Assembly: GCA_963814805.1 (NCBI GenBank)
Contig: CAWFER010000012.1
Coordinates: forward strand, 62,001-126,000
Direction: 5' to 3'
Length of the DNA stretch: 64,000 nt
Source: AP-15 sp963814805
GTDB lineage: Bacteria > Pseudomonadota > Alphaproteobacteria > ATCC43930 > CGMCC-115725
In this document: positions 45,680 through 55,338 of the stretch, one piece after another
Layout of the letters: the number at the start of each line of letters is the position of its first letter
Numbering within the stretch: the first letter of the stretch is position 1
Program-made: the position numbers and the translations under genes
The notes under the pieces: model-generated
The model's input: the letters and a program-made list of their open reading frames with translations, nothing else
Told to the model about the DNA's origin: nothing
Database searches by the model: none

Positions 45680-46641
45680 CAGCCCAGCCGATCGAGGAGG
45701 GCCGGATGGTCCGGCGACAGTGCCTCTGCCCGCCCCTCTGCGGGCTCGCGGGAAGAGACAGAGCCCCGAGCATCGGCTGAGCCCGGCGCCGCCGTCAACC
45801 GCGGGTGGGGAATCGATGGCGGGTCGGCAGATAACCCGGGCGGCGACGTATCCGGGCCATCCTGGGCGCTACTGGCGCAAGTCTGCCCTGTCGCGCCAGC
45901 CTCGGCGTGCCCGACGCGGCGGTCGGCTTCGCGGACCATGTCGACCATGCGCGCCTCGACTAGGCGGCGCATGCGTTCGAGGCCGGCCGCGTCGAGGTCG
46001 GCGCCGATCTCGATCGGCTCGCCCCACAGAAAGATGCCGCGCCCGAACGGCAGCGGGACATGAAAGCGGTCCCAGGTGGCGAGGATCCGCCGCCGACTGG
46101 TGGCGTAGGTGAGCGGCACGATCGGCGCCTGGGCCAGCCTTGCCGCATTGACGATGCCGATGCCGGCGACCATCGCCGGACCGCGCGGCCCATCCGGAGT
46201 GACCGCCACGCAATCACCTTCCCGCAGCTTTTTGAGGATGTTACGCAATGCCGCAGCGCCGCCACGGCGGGTCGAGCCGGCAATTGCCCCGACCCCGAAA
46301 TACGATATCGCCTCGGCGATGAGCCGGCCGTCGCGGTGCGCCGAAATCAGAATATGAACCGGTGCGGCGCGCTGCCAAGCCATCGGGATCATCAGCATCC
46401 GTCCGTGCCAGAATGCGCCGATCAGAGCCTCTCCCTCGGCGAGCCGCCGATGTGAGGCTTCGGCGCCTTCGACCGTCCATCGGTTGGTGCGGTAGATGAA
46501 GCGGATGTAGCAATGGATGCCCCAGCACACCACCCGCCGCAGCCAAGGGTGGTGCAGAAGGCGGCGCCGCAGCCGACGCCTGGTGAAGATCGGCCGCACG
46601 CCGCTACTGCGCCGCAGCCGCGGCCGCGAGGTCGCGCTCAT
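45679..46641 (-). CDS. DUF374 lysophospholipid acyltransferase family protein with a proline/serine tail
   Basis: About 320 residues. The acyltransferase core shows IGAFWHGRMLMIPMAWQ (the HX4-type motif), ISAHRDGRLIAEAISYFGVG, STRRGGAAALRNILKKLREG, VAVTPDGPRGPAMVAGIGIV and WDRFHVPLPFGRGIFLWGEP, typical of DUF374. After residue 245 a disordered Pro/Ser/Ala stretch runs to the waaA start. ATG 46641 overlaps the ABC transporter end by 38 bases. The role is probably in lipid A or Kdo-lipid acylation; substrate unproven. Confidence 0.85.
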   Translation of the reverse strand: MSATSRPRLRRSSGVRPIFTRRRLRRRLLHHPWLRRVVCWGIHCYIRFIYRTNRWTVEGAEASHRRLAEGEALIGAFWHGRMLMIPMAWQRAAPVHILISAHRDGRLIAEAISYFGVGAIAGSTRRGGAAALRNILKKLREGDCVAVTPDGPRGPAMVAGIGIVNAARLAQAPIVPLTYATSRRRILATWDRFHVPLPFGRGIFLWGEPIEIGADLDAAGLERMRRLVEARMVDMVREADRRVGHAEAGATGQTCASSAQDGPDTSPPGLSADPPSIPHPRLTAAPGSADARGSVSSREPAEGRAEALSPDHPALLDRLG

Positions 46642-48415
46642 CGGCGAACTGCATCGCATGGAGCCGGGCATAGAGGCCGTCGCGGGCGAGGAGCTCCGAA
46701 TGCCGGCCGCTCTCGACAATGCGCCCGCGATCGACGACGCAGATCAGGTCGGCGCCCTGCACCGTCGACAGCCGATGCGCGATGACGAGCGTGGTGCGCC
46801 CGCGGATGAGGGTGCGCAGCGCATTCTGGACCTGGCGTTCGGACTCGCTGTCGAGCGCCGAGGTCGCCTCGTCGAGCAGCAGAATGGGCGCGTCCTTCAG
46901 CATCGCCCGGGCGATCGCCAGCCGCTGGCGCTGGCCGCCGGAGAGACGAACGCCATGCTCGCCGACCTGCGTGTCATAGCCGTTCGGCAGCTCGCGGATG
47001 AACTCGTCGGCTCCGGCCGCCCGCGCCGCCGCCTCGATATCGGCTTCCGCAGCGCCAAACCGGCCATAGGCGATGTTGGCCCGCAGGGTGTCGTCGAACA
47101 GCGTGACCTCCTGGGCGACGAGCGCCACCGCGCCGCGCAGCGAGGCCAGGCTGACGGTGCGGATATCCTGTCCATCGACCGCGATGCTGCCTTCCTCGAC
47201 ATCGAAAAAGCGCGGGATCAGGTTGAGAATCGTCGACTTGCCCGCCCCCGATGCGCCGACCAGCGCCACCGTGCGCCCGGCTGGAACCGTGAACGAGACG
47301 CCGTCGAGCGCGACCGCGCCCGGGGCATAGCCGAAGCGCACTCGCTCGAAGCAGATTTCGCCGCCGGCGATATGCAGCGGCCGGGCGCCCGGCAGGTCGC
47401 AGATCGTCGGCTCGACGTCGAGCACCTGGAAGATGCGATGGGCGGCGGCCAGGCCCTCCTGCAGCGAGGCATTCAGATTGGCGAGGCTCTTCAGCGGCTG
47501 ATAGGCGAGCAGCAGCGCGGTGATGAACGAGAAGAAGGCGCCCGGGGTGCGCGATTCGGCGATGACCTGATGGCCGCCATAGAGGATGACGATCGCAATC
47601 GCCGCCCCTCCCAAGGTCTCCATCATCGGCGAGGCTCGCGACCGGGTGCGCGTCGCCCGGTTGGTCAGCGCGAACAGCCGTTCGAAGAGCCCCGCGGCGC
47701 GGCGCTGCTCGTAGGCCTCCATGCCATAGGCCTTGACCAGGCGGGCGCCCTGAAACGTCTGGCTCAAGAGGGTCGTCAGCTGGCCGATCTCCGCCTGCGT
47801 GTTGGCTGAAACCCGGCGCATGCGGCGGCCGATGCCGACGATCGGATGGATCGCCAGCGGGAAAATGAAGAACGAGATCAACGCCAAGAGCCAGTCTTGG
47901 TAGAACATGACCCCGACCAGAAAGACGACCGTCAGCGCATCCTTGCCGATGCCGCCGAGAACGTTCGCCGCGGCGCTGCGCAGCAGCACGGCGTCGCTGG
48001 TGAAGCGCGAGATCAAGGTCCCGCTCGGATGGCCGTGGAAATAGGCGAGATCGGCGCGCATTAGCTGGGCGAACAGCGCGATCTGGACATCGGCGATGAC
48101 CCGCAGCCCGACCCGGTTCATCAGTATCGCCTGACCGTAATCGGCCAGGCCCTTGACGATGGCGATGGCCAGCGCCGCGCCCGCGATCAGCAGCAAGAGC
48201 GAGCTGTCGCGTCCGACAAAGATGCGGTCGAGCACCGGCTGCATCAGCCAGGCGCGCATTGCCGTGCTGCCAGCCGCCGCGCCCATCAGCAAAAACGCGA
48301 GCGCGATCCGCCCCGCATGCGGGCGCATGAAATCGCGCGCCAAGCGCCATACGAGCGCGAAGGTGCGCGCGCCCTCTTCGAGGATCGGCGGTTTTCTCGG
48401 CGGCTTTCGCGACAT
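46604..48415 (-). CDS. msbA: MsbA-type ABC transporter (lipid flippase, fused permease/ATPase)
   Basis: 603 residues, intact. Six predicted TM helices in residues 30-320, then an ATPase with Walker A VGASGAGKSTILNLIP, Q-loop VAQEVTLFDDTL, signature RLSGGQRQRLAIARAML, Walker B ILLLDEATSALDSES and switch His VIAHRLSTV. At the head of the lipid A/Kdo operon it is most simply the lipid A flippase, although alphaproteobacterial paralogues exist for other lipids. Confidence 0.9.
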   Translation of the reverse strand: MSRKPPRKPPILEEGARTFALVWRLARDFMRPHAGRIALAFLLMGAAAGSTAMRAWLMQPVLDRIFVGRDSSLLLLIAGAALAIAIVKGLADYGQAILMNRVGLRVIADVQIALFAQLMRADLAYFHGHPSGTLISRFTSDAVLLRSAAANVLGGIGKDALTVVFLVGVMFYQDWLLALISFFIFPLAIHPIVGIGRRMRRVSANTQAEIGQLTTLLSQTFQGARLVKAYGMEAYEQRRAAGLFERLFALTNRATRTRSRASPMMETLGGAAIAIVILYGGHQVIAESRTPGAFFSFITALLLAYQPLKSLANLNASLQEGLAAAHRIFQVLDVEPTICDLPGARPLHIAGGEICFERVRFGYAPGAVALDGVSFTVPAGRTVALVGASGAGKSTILNLIPRFFDVEEGSIAVDGQDIRTVSLASLRGAVALVAQEVTLFDDTLRANIAYGRFGAAEADIEAAARAAGADEFIRELPNGYDTQVGEHGVRLSGGQRQRLAIARAMLKDAPILLLDEATSALDSESERQVQNALRTLIRGRTTLVIAHRLSTVQGADLICVVDRGRIVESGRHSELLARDGLYARLHAMQFADERDLAAAAAAQ

Positions 48416-48510
48416 GGGTCCCCGCCGGCACTGTTAGAGACGGAGACCCGGATTGGCAAGGCCGGCGGCGCTCAGCCGCCAACCTCGATCGGGCTGCTCG
48501 CCGGCCGACC

Positions 48511-49575
48511 TCATGCCGGATAGGAGACGAAGCACTTCTCCGAGGCGAAAATATGCGTCTCGACATAGTCGTGCACGACCGGCCGGCGGTCGAGCGTCTC
48601 CATCGCTCCCATCAGCGCGCACCAGTTCAGCATTTCGTGCTGGCCCGCCTGCTCCATCGCGGCTAATGGGCGCTTGCGCCAGGTGTCGTAGTCGCGCTGC
48701 GAGAGGGCGTCGAACAGCAACCGGTCGGCCTTGTGATCGGGCCACAGATAGCCGTTGGTCGGCGACAGGAAGCAATGCGACCAGCTCGACGACGCGATCA
48801 GCGCCACCCGATAGGGCGAGGCCGCCAGCGTCTCGGCGACCGCCCGGCCCACCTCCATGCAGCGCCAGGGGTGCGGCGAGGGCGGATCGGCGGCGATCTT
48901 CGGGTCGCGCGGCGGCATAAACAAAGCCGAGGTGCCGCCCTTGGCATGCAACAAATTGCTGCCGTAGCAGTTGATCGCGAACGGAACCACCGGATAGGGG
49001 AAGCCTTTGCGGTCCCAATCGAGATAGAGGAAGGTGTTGGTGAAGGCGTGCGCCAGCGGGTTGTGCAGCGGCTTATAGGCATAGGCCATGTCGACGCCGC
49101 GCTCGATCAGCCCGGTGGCGAGGTATTTGGCCATGTCGCGATGGCCGTGCAGTTTGAGCTCCCAATCGCCCGGCTCGCCCCAGCGATTGGGCCGGCCGCC
49201 ATTGCCGTTGCGCCACGGCTGGGTCGCGAAATCGTCATCGTAGCCGAGGAGGCAGAAAGCCGGGATGATGTCTTCGCGGAAATTTTCGTACTGGTCGTCG
49301 CCCCATACCAGCACGACGTCCGGGTTGAACTCGTCGAGCGCCTTGCGGATCGTGCGGAAATCATCGGCCATTCGCGCGGCATAGCGCTGGGCCGATGATT
49401 GGCCCTCGTCGTTGCCGAGCTCGGCCACCAGCTCGGCCGGCCAATTCGCCGGGTTCTTGTAGTGATCCGGCACATTGGGCGCGGTCAGGAAGCGATGAAA
49501 GGCCGCCGGCAATTGTTCGTCCGGGACCGTCAGGCCCGGATAGTGCGTGCAGCCAAGCCCGAGAATTTCGCCCAT
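48511..49575 (-). CDS. Class III extradiol dioxygenase-like protein (LigB family)
   Basis: 354 residues, intact. It starts MGEILGLGCTHYPGLTVPDE with an N-terminal metal-type histidine, and has FNPDVVLVWGDDQYENFRED and VALIASSSWSHCFLSPTNG with the conserved late histidine. The fold is that of protocatechuate/gallate dioxygenases and MEMO-type relatives, which bind Fe(II) through two His and a Glu. A substrate cannot be assigned. It is divergent from lutABC, separated by 178 bases. Confidence 0.75.
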   Translation of the reverse strand: MGEILGLGCTHYPGLTVPDEQLPAAFHRFLTAPNVPDHYKNPANWPAELVAELGNDEGQSSAQRYAARMADDFRTIRKALDEFNPDVVLVWGDDQYENFREDIIPAFCLLGYDDDFATQPWRNGNGGRPNRWGEPGDWELKLHGHRDMAKYLATGLIERGVDMAYAYKPLHNPLAHAFTNTFLYLDWDRKGFPYPVVPFAINCYGSNLLHAKGGTSALFMPPRDPKIAADPPSPHPWRCMEVGRAVAETLAASPYRVALIASSSWSHCFLSPTNGYLWPDHKADRLLFDALSQRDYDTWRKRPLAAMEQAGQHEMLNWCALMGAMETLDRRPVVHDYVETHIFASEKCFVSYPA

Positions 49576-49753
49576 TTCCCTGCTCCTTATCTACGTCCCG
49601 AGTTGATCGCCTTCGATCGTAACCTAATTCCGATCGCTTGGCAGCCACGGATGTGTAATGAGTGGCCTCGCCCTGCGACCAAAAGCCGGACATTGATTTG
49701 GGGCGAGCGCCGCGCCTAATTTCCGCCAGGTTTCGCAGTGGGAGTGGCCGCAA

Positions 49754-50521
49754 ATGGCCGAGCGCCGGGCGCGGGTGGGGCTGTTCGTGACCTGCCTCGT
49801 CGATCTGTTCCGGCCGACGGTCGGGTTTGCCGCGGTCCGGTTGCTGGAAGAGGCTGGCTGCGCAGTCGAGGTTCCGCGGGCGCAGACCTGCTGCGGCCAG
49901 CCGGCCTATAATTCGGGCGACCGGGCCGATGCGAAAGCGATCGCGTTGCAGGTCATCGATGCCTTCGCGGGTTATGACTATGTCGTCGCCCCGTCCGGTT
50001 CCTGCGCCGGGATGATCCGCCAGCACTACCCGGAGCTGTTCGCCGACGACCCTCTGGTCCTGCCGCGGACGCGCGAGCTGGCGGCGCGCACCTGGGAGCT
50101 GGTGTCGTTTCTGGTCGATGTTCGCGGCCTGCAAAGGGTCGCGGCGCGGTGGCGGCGCGAGGCGACCTACCACGATGCGTGCTCGGGGTTGCGCGAGCTC
50201 GGGGTCAGGGATCAGCCGCGCCTGCTGCTCGGCTCGGTCGAAGAGCTGCGGCTGCGTGAATTGCCCGGGAGCGAGGTGTGTTGCGGCTTCGGCGGCGCGT
50301 TTTGCGTCAAGTACCCGGAGATCTCGGACAAGATGGTCGACGACAAGGCGGCCGATATCGTCGCCACCGGCGCTGAGGCGGTGTTGGCCGGCGATCTCGG
50401 CTGCCTGCTGAACATCGCCGGCAAGCTGTCGCGTCGCGGCCAGTCGATCGAGGTCCGCCACGTCGCCGAGGTGCTGGCCGGCATGACCGGCGACGTCCCG
50501 CCGATCGGAATGCCGCGCTAG
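49754..50521 (+). CDS. lutA: LutA-type (Fe-S) oxidoreductase of lactate utilisation
   Basis: 255 residues, intact. It has the two CCG domains: RAQTCCGQPAYNSGD near residue 45 and SEVCCGFGGAFCVKYPEISD near residue 178, with HDACSGLRELG between. These cysteine-rich motifs bind Fe-S or heterodisulfide-type clusters. LutABC oxidises L-lactate to pyruvate in Bacillus and relatives. Five bases separate it from lutB. Confidence 0.9.
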   Translation: MAERRARVGLFVTCLVDLFRPTVGFAAVRLLEEAGCAVEVPRAQTCCGQPAYNSGDRADAKAIALQVIDAFAGYDYVVAPSGSCAGMIRQHYPELFADDPLVLPRTRELAARTWELVSFLVDVRGLQRVAARWRREATYHDACSGLRELGVRDQPRLLLGSVEELRLRELPGSEVCCGFGGAFCVKYPEISDKMVDDKAADIVATGAEAVLAGDLGCLLNIAGKLSRRGQSIEVRHVAEVLAGMTGDVPPIGMPR

Positions 50522-50526
50522 CGCCG

Positions 50527-51962
50527 ATGCTCGCCACCAGTCGCAATTTCGAGGCGAATGCCCGCGTCGGCCTCGCCGACCAGAATCTGCAGCGGGCGTT
50601 GGCGATGATGACCCACAGCGGGTTTCCGGCGCGCCGCCGCGAGGCTGTGGCCAGGCTCCCGGAATTCGAGGCGCTGCGCGACGCCGGCAGCGCGATCAAG
50701 GAGCACACTCTCGCTCACCTCGATTTCTACCTCGAGCTCTACGAAGCGAACGTCGTCGCCGCCGGCGGCGAGGTGCATTGGGCGCGCACCCCCGAAGAGG
50801 CTTGCGCGGCGGTGCTGCGGATCTGCCGGGCGGCCGACGCCCGGACCGTAACCAAGGGCAAGTCGATGATCGCCGAGGAGATCGGGCTCAACGACTTCCT
50901 CGAAGCGAACGGCATCATCCCGGTCGAGACCGATCTCGGCGAATACATCATCCAGCTGCGCCACGAGCCACCGAGCCATCTGATCGCGCCGGCGATGCAT
51001 CTGGTCAAGGAGCAGGTCGCCGATACCTTTCGCGCCGCGCACCGGGCGCTCGACCCGGAGCGGCCGCTGGCCGAGCCGCGCCAGCTGTGCGACGAGGCCC
51101 GCGCGCTGCTGCGGCCGCGCTTTCTCGCCGCCGATGTCGGCATCACCGGGGCCAATTTCCTGGTCGCCGAGAGCGGCTGCGGCATCATCGTCACCAACGA
51201 GGGCAACGGCGATCTGACCCAGACCCTGCCGCGAATCCATATCGTTCTCGCCAGCCTCGAAAAGCTTACGCCGACCTTCGAGGACGCGGCGAGCCTGCTG
51301 CGCGTGCTGGCGCGCTCGGCCACCGGGCAGGAATTCTCGTCCTACACGACGGTCTCGACCGGCCCGCGTCGGCCGGGCGATCTCGACGGGCCCGAGGCCT
51401 ATCATGTCGTGCTGCTCGACAACGGCCGCAGCGCGATGCTGGGCGGCGAGTTCCACGACATGCTGCGCTGCATCCGCTGCGGCGCCTGCATGAACCACTG
51501 CCCGGTCTATGCCGCGGTCGGCGGCCATGCCTATGGCTGGGTCTATCCGGGGCCGATGGGGGCGGTCTTGACCCCGAGCCTGATCGGCATCGACGAGGCG
51601 GCGGCGCTGCCCAACGCCTCGACCCTGTGCGGCCGTTGCGAAAGCGTGTGCCCGGTCAAGATCCCGCTGCCGAAAATGCTGCGCCATTGGCGCGAGCGCG
51701 AATTCGCGCGGAAGCTCACCCCAAGAGTGTGGCGAACTGGGCTATCCTTATGGGCCTGGGTGGCGCGGCGGCCGGCGCTCTATCACGCGCTCACCGAGAT
51801 CGCGAGCCGAGGGCTCGGCTGGGCCGGCGGGCGTCGCGGCCGGTTCCGCAGCCTGCCGTTCGCCGGCGGCTGGACCGCGGTGCGCGATCTGCCGGCGCCC
51901 GAGGGCCAGAGCTTCCACCGCTTGTGGGCCCGGCGGCTGAAACGCGGGACCGCGAAAGATGA
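50527..51962 (+). CDS. lutB: LutB-type iron-sulfur lactate oxidation protein
   Basis: About 475 residues. The N-terminal LUD domain (ARTVTKGKSMIAEEIGLNDF, SCGIIVTNEGNGDLTQTLPR-like region) precedes two 4Fe-4S clusters: IRCGACMNHCPVYAAVGGHA and LCGRCESVCPVKIPLPKML. The C-terminus ends PAPEGQSFHRLWARRLKRG. In frame the gene would run to 52164, far into lutC, so the true stop was probably lost through an indel near 51955; I place it at the TGA at 51960-51962. Confidence 0.88.
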
Positions 51963-52703
51963 GCGGGGCCCGGTCGGAAATCCTCGCCGGCATCCGCCGC
52001 TCGTTGCGGCGCGGGCCGCTCGACCAAGGAGACCGGGGCCGAGCTGCGCGCGCGGGTCGCGGCGCATCGCCGCAACCTCGTCCCGGCGCGGGCGGCGACG
52101 CTCGACCATGCCGGGCAGATCGACCTGTTCGTGGCGATGGCCGAGGCGGCGCAGGCGACGGTGACCCGCGTGCCGTCGGCCGCAGCGGCGCCGGAGGCGG
52201 TGGCGCGCTATCTTGCCGCCGAAAACCTGCCGGCCGAGCTGGTCATGGCCCCCGATCCGGGGCTCGACGACATCCCGTGGGAAACACGGCCGCTGCTGCG
52301 CATCCGCCGCGGCCGGGCCGAGCCCGACGATGCGGTCAGCCTGACCCCGTGCTTTGCCGCGGTGGCCGAGACCGGCACCCTGATGCTGGTGTCCGGGGCG
52401 CGGACGCCGACGACTTTGAATTTTCTGCCCGATACCCATATTGCCGTGGTCCGCGCCGGCCAGGTCGTCGCCAGCTATGAGGATGGCTGGGACCGGTTGC
52501 GCGCCGCCACGGCCGCGGCAGCGCCGGCGCAAGGCTTGCCGCGGACGGTCAATTTCATCACCGGGCCGTCGCGCACCGGCGATATCGAGCAGCGCATCGT
52601 GTTGGGCGCGCACGGGCCGCGCCGGCTCCATATCGTCGTCGTCGACGAGGATCGGCAGGATGCGGGCGGGCAGGAAGCAAAGGATGGTCAGACCCAGGGA
52701 TGA
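51959..52703 (+). CDS. lutC: LutC-type lactate utilisation protein (one frameshift)
   Basis: LUD-domain subunit, about 247 residues joined. It begins MSGARSEILAGIRRSLRRGP, breaks near 52022, then continues TGAELRARVAAHRRNLVPAR and DAVSLTPCFAAVAETGTLML to NFITGPSRTGDIEQRIVLGA with the conserved GPSRTADIE-type loop. It completes lutABC. The start follows the lutB end directly. Confidence 0.88.
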
Positions 52704-53193
52704 CGGGGCAGCCGCACACCGCGATCGGGCGTTGTGGGCGGAGGCGATCCGCGACGTGACCCCGCTGCCAGGGCGCGGCGCGCCGGCCGCTCCGCCGCCG
52801 GGAGTCCCGGCCCACGTCCAGGCCGCCCCGCCCTCGGAGCCGGTTCAGCCGCGGCTCGACCATTTCGCCGGGATCGACCGGGCCAATGCCGAACGGCTGA
52901 AGCGCGGGCTCCATCCGATCGAGGGCCGCCTCGATCTGCACGGCATGACCCAGGCCGAGGCCCATCGGGAACTCGCCGATTTCGTCTGGGCTTCGCACCA
53001 GGCCGGCCGGCGTTGCGTGCTGGTGATCACCGGGCGCGGCTTCGGGCCGGACGGGCCGGGGGTGCTCAAACGCGCGGTGCCGCGCTGGCTCGAAGAAGCC
53101 GGGCTGCGGCGGCGGATTCTGGCGACCGCGGCGGCGCAGCCGCGCCATGGCGGGGAAGGCGCGCTCTACCTGCTGTTGCGACGGCAGCGGTGA
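52684..53193 (+). CDS. Smr domain protein
   Basis: 169 residues. A disordered proline-rich N-terminal half precedes an Smr domain: LDLHGMTQAEAHRELADFVW, VLVITGRGFGPDGPGVLK and QPRHGGEGALYLLLRR. The LDLHG and TGRG motifs define the family, associated with nicking endonuclease activity or ribosome rescue. ATG 52684 lies inside the last 20 bases of lutC. Confidence 0.88.
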   Translation: MVRPRDDGAAAHRDRALWAEAIRDVTPLPGRGAPAAPPPGVPAHVQAAPPSEPVQPRLDHFAGIDRANAERLKRGLHPIEGRLDLHGMTQAEAHRELADFVWASHQAGRRCVLVITGRGFGPDGPGVLKRAVPRWLEEAGLRRRILATAAAQPRHGGEGALYLLLRRQR

Positions 53194-53284
53194 TCGCGTG
53201 ACAGTGGGCGGCCGCGGCAATGTTGCGTTCGCTCGCCGCTCCCAGCAAAAGTAGCAGCAGAGATTCGAAATCAACGAAACGGCG

Positions 53285-54748
53285 ATGACCGACAACAGCG
53301 ATCTCATTCCGTATATCGAGCGACTATCCTCGGCTCGCGTCCTGTGCATCGGCGACGTGATGCTCGATCACTATATCTACGGCCAGGTCGAGCGCGTCTC
53401 CCCCGAAGCGCCGATCCCGGTGTTGCGCATCGAGCGCGAATTGAAGACCCTGGGCGGCGCCGGCAACGTGCTGCGCAACCTCGCGGCGCTGGGCGCCTCG
53501 GCCTCCTTTGTCTCGGTGATCGGCAATGACGACGCCGGCCGCGAGATCGGCCGGCTGCTGGAAGCCCAGGACGGCGCGCAGGTCCATGTATTGGTCCAGC
53601 CGCAGCGCACGACCACGGTCAAGACGCGCTATGTCGCGGCCAACCAGCAATTATTGCGGGCCGATCGCGAAACCGCGGAGCCGCTCGACCCCTATATCCG
53701 TGAAGACCTGCTGCGGCTGGCGCGCGAACTGGTGACCGATCATTCGGTGGTCATCGTTTCCGATTACGCAAAAGGGGTGCTGACCGAGGGAATGGCGCTG
53801 GAAATCATCCGCGCGGCGCGCGAGGCCGGCGCCTTCGTCATCGTCGATCCCAAGGGCGGCGACCACATCCGTTATCGCGGCGCCGATCTGTTGAAGCCGA
53901 ACCGGCGCGAACTGGCGCACGCCACCGGCATGCCGGTCGCCAGCAAAGGCGACATCGTCGCCGCCGCCCGCGCGCTGATCGAGCGCTGCGGCCTCGGCGG
54001 CGTCCTCGCCTCGCTGGGCCAGGAAGGCGTCGTGCTGGTGGCCGCCGACGGCGGGGTGCACGTCCAGCACGCCGAGATGCGCGAGGTCTATGACGTATCG
54101 GGCGCTGGGGATACGGTGGTGGCCGCGATCGGGGCCGCGATCGGGGCCGGGATCGGGCTGGCCGACGCCGCTCGCCTGGCCAACATCGCCGCCGGCATCG
54201 TCGTCGGCAAGGTCGGAACCGCCGTCGTTTATCAAAGCGAACTGGCCGCCCGCCTCGACGGCCACGACCATGCCGCCGACAAGATAATGCCGCGCCCCCA
54301 TGCCGTCGACCTGGTCGAGCGCTGGCGCCGCCAGGGGCTGCGGATCGGCTTTACCAACGGCTGTTTCGACCTGTTGCATCCGGGCCATGTGGCGTTGCTA
54401 CGGCAGTCTAAGGCGGCCTGCGACCGGCTCGTCGTCGGCCTCAACAGCGACGCCTCGGCGGCGCGGCTCAAGGGGCCGACCCGTCCGGTGCAGAGCGAGG
54501 GCGCGCGGGCCGCGGTGCTGGCGTCGCTGACCGCGGTCGATCTGATCGTGATCTTCGAGGAAGAGACGCCGCTCGAGCTGATCCGGGCATTGCGCCCGCA
54601 GCTCCTGGTCAAGGGCGCCGATTACCGTCTCGACGAGGTGGTCGGCGCGGAATTTGTCAAGAGTTGCGGGGGCGAGGTCCTGCTCGCCGAGGTGATGCCG
54701 GGCTACAGCACCAGCGCCACGATCGCCCGCTTTGCCCGCTCGGCCTGA
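53285..54748 (+). CDS. hldE: Bifunctional heptose kinase/adenylyltransferase HldE
   Basis: 487 residues, intact. Residues 1-320 are a ribokinase-type heptose-7-phosphate kinase (VLCIGDVMLDHYIYGQVERV, LGGAGNVLRNLAALGA, DYAKGVLTEGMA, YDVSGAGDTVVAAIGAAIG). Residues 345-487 are a nucleotidyltransferase (GFTNGCFDLLHPGHVALLRQ, VGLNSDASAARLKGP, VKGADYRLDEVVG). It makes ADP-D-glycero-D-manno-heptose for the LPS inner core. It converges on mmcB. Confidence 0.95.
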   Translation: MTDNSDLIPYIERLSSARVLCIGDVMLDHYIYGQVERVSPEAPIPVLRIERELKTLGGAGNVLRNLAALGASASFVSVIGNDDAGREIGRLLEAQDGAQVHVLVQPQRTTTVKTRYVAANQQLLRADRETAEPLDPYIREDLLRLARELVTDHSVVIVSDYAKGVLTEGMALEIIRAAREAGAFVIVDPKGGDHIRYRGADLLKPNRRELAHATGMPVASKGDIVAAARALIERCGLGGVLASLGQEGVVLVAADGGVHVQHAEMREVYDVSGAGDTVVAAIGAAIGAGIGLADAARLANIAAGIVVGKVGTAVVYQSELAARLDGHDHAADKIMPRPHAVDLVERWRRQGLRIGFTNGCFDLLHPGHVALLRQSKAACDRLVVGLNSDASAARLKGPTRPVQSEGARAAVLASLTAVDLIVIFEEETPLELIRALRPQLLVKGADYRLDEVVGAEFVKSCGGEVLLAEVMPGYSTSATIARFARSA

Positions 54749-54770
54749 GCGATCAGATCGCTGTCGGCGA

Positions 54771-55262
54771 TCAGACGCCGGCGAAGCGGCTGATCTCGGG
54801 ATCGATCGATCGGCGCAGCCGCGTCGCGGCGACGCGGGCGAAGCGCAGGGTCAGCGCCCGCCGCCGCGCCGGACTGAGCGCGATTGCAGCGCCGTCGCGC
54901 ACCAGCGCCGCGCCGAACGGGTCCGCCACCAAGAGGCCACATTCTTCGGGGATCAGCACGGTTGGAAAGCCGCTTGCCACGGCGAAGTAGAGACGATCGG
55001 AAAAATCGCGATAACCCGGCCATTTCTGGTCGGCCCGAAAATCGGCGACGGAACTCTTGACCTCGACAATCACCAGTTCGCCATGTTTGCCGAGCGCCAA
55101 GACATCGGCGCGACGCCCGTTGGCGAGCGGGAATTCTACGAGGCTCGAATATCCAAGCTGTTCGAGGGCGCGGCAAACCCCGCGTGCGAGCAGCGCGGCG
55201 GCGACGGGCGCGCCTGCGACGGGCTTGGGGGTCCGGGGCATGGCGGGGTGCGCGGCGGGCAT
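54771..55262 (-). CDS. mmcB: MmcB family DNA repair protein
   Basis: 163 residues, intact. A PD-(D/E)xK-like nuclease core shows GYSSLVEFPLANGRRADVLA followed by ELVIVEVKSSVADFRADQKW, with Asp and EVK spacing expected of the fold, then DRLYFAVASGFPTVLIPEEC and DPFGAALVRD. MmcB is an SOS-induced mitomycin C resistance factor in Caulobacter. I found no clear GTTC-N7-GTTC LexA box upstream. ATG may be 55262 or 55265. Confidence 0.88.
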   Translation of the reverse strand: MPAAHPAMPRTPKPVAGAPVAAALLARGVCRALEQLGYSSLVEFPLANGRRADVLALGKHGELVIVEVKSSVADFRADQKWPGYRDFSDRLYFAVASGFPTVLIPEECGLLVADPFGAALVRDGAAIALSPARRRALTLRFARVAATRLRRSIDPEISRFAGV

Positions 55263-55338
55263 CATGACCGGCTTCTTCTTAACTCGTCTCGACGAACAAA
55301 TCGTGTAGATAATGCGGGCGCGATCGAGGAGGCTACGG

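Noticed and set aside
55262..55320. SOS (LexA) box upstream of mmcB
   Set aside because: GTTC occurs but the second half-site at seven bases is CGAG, not GTTC.
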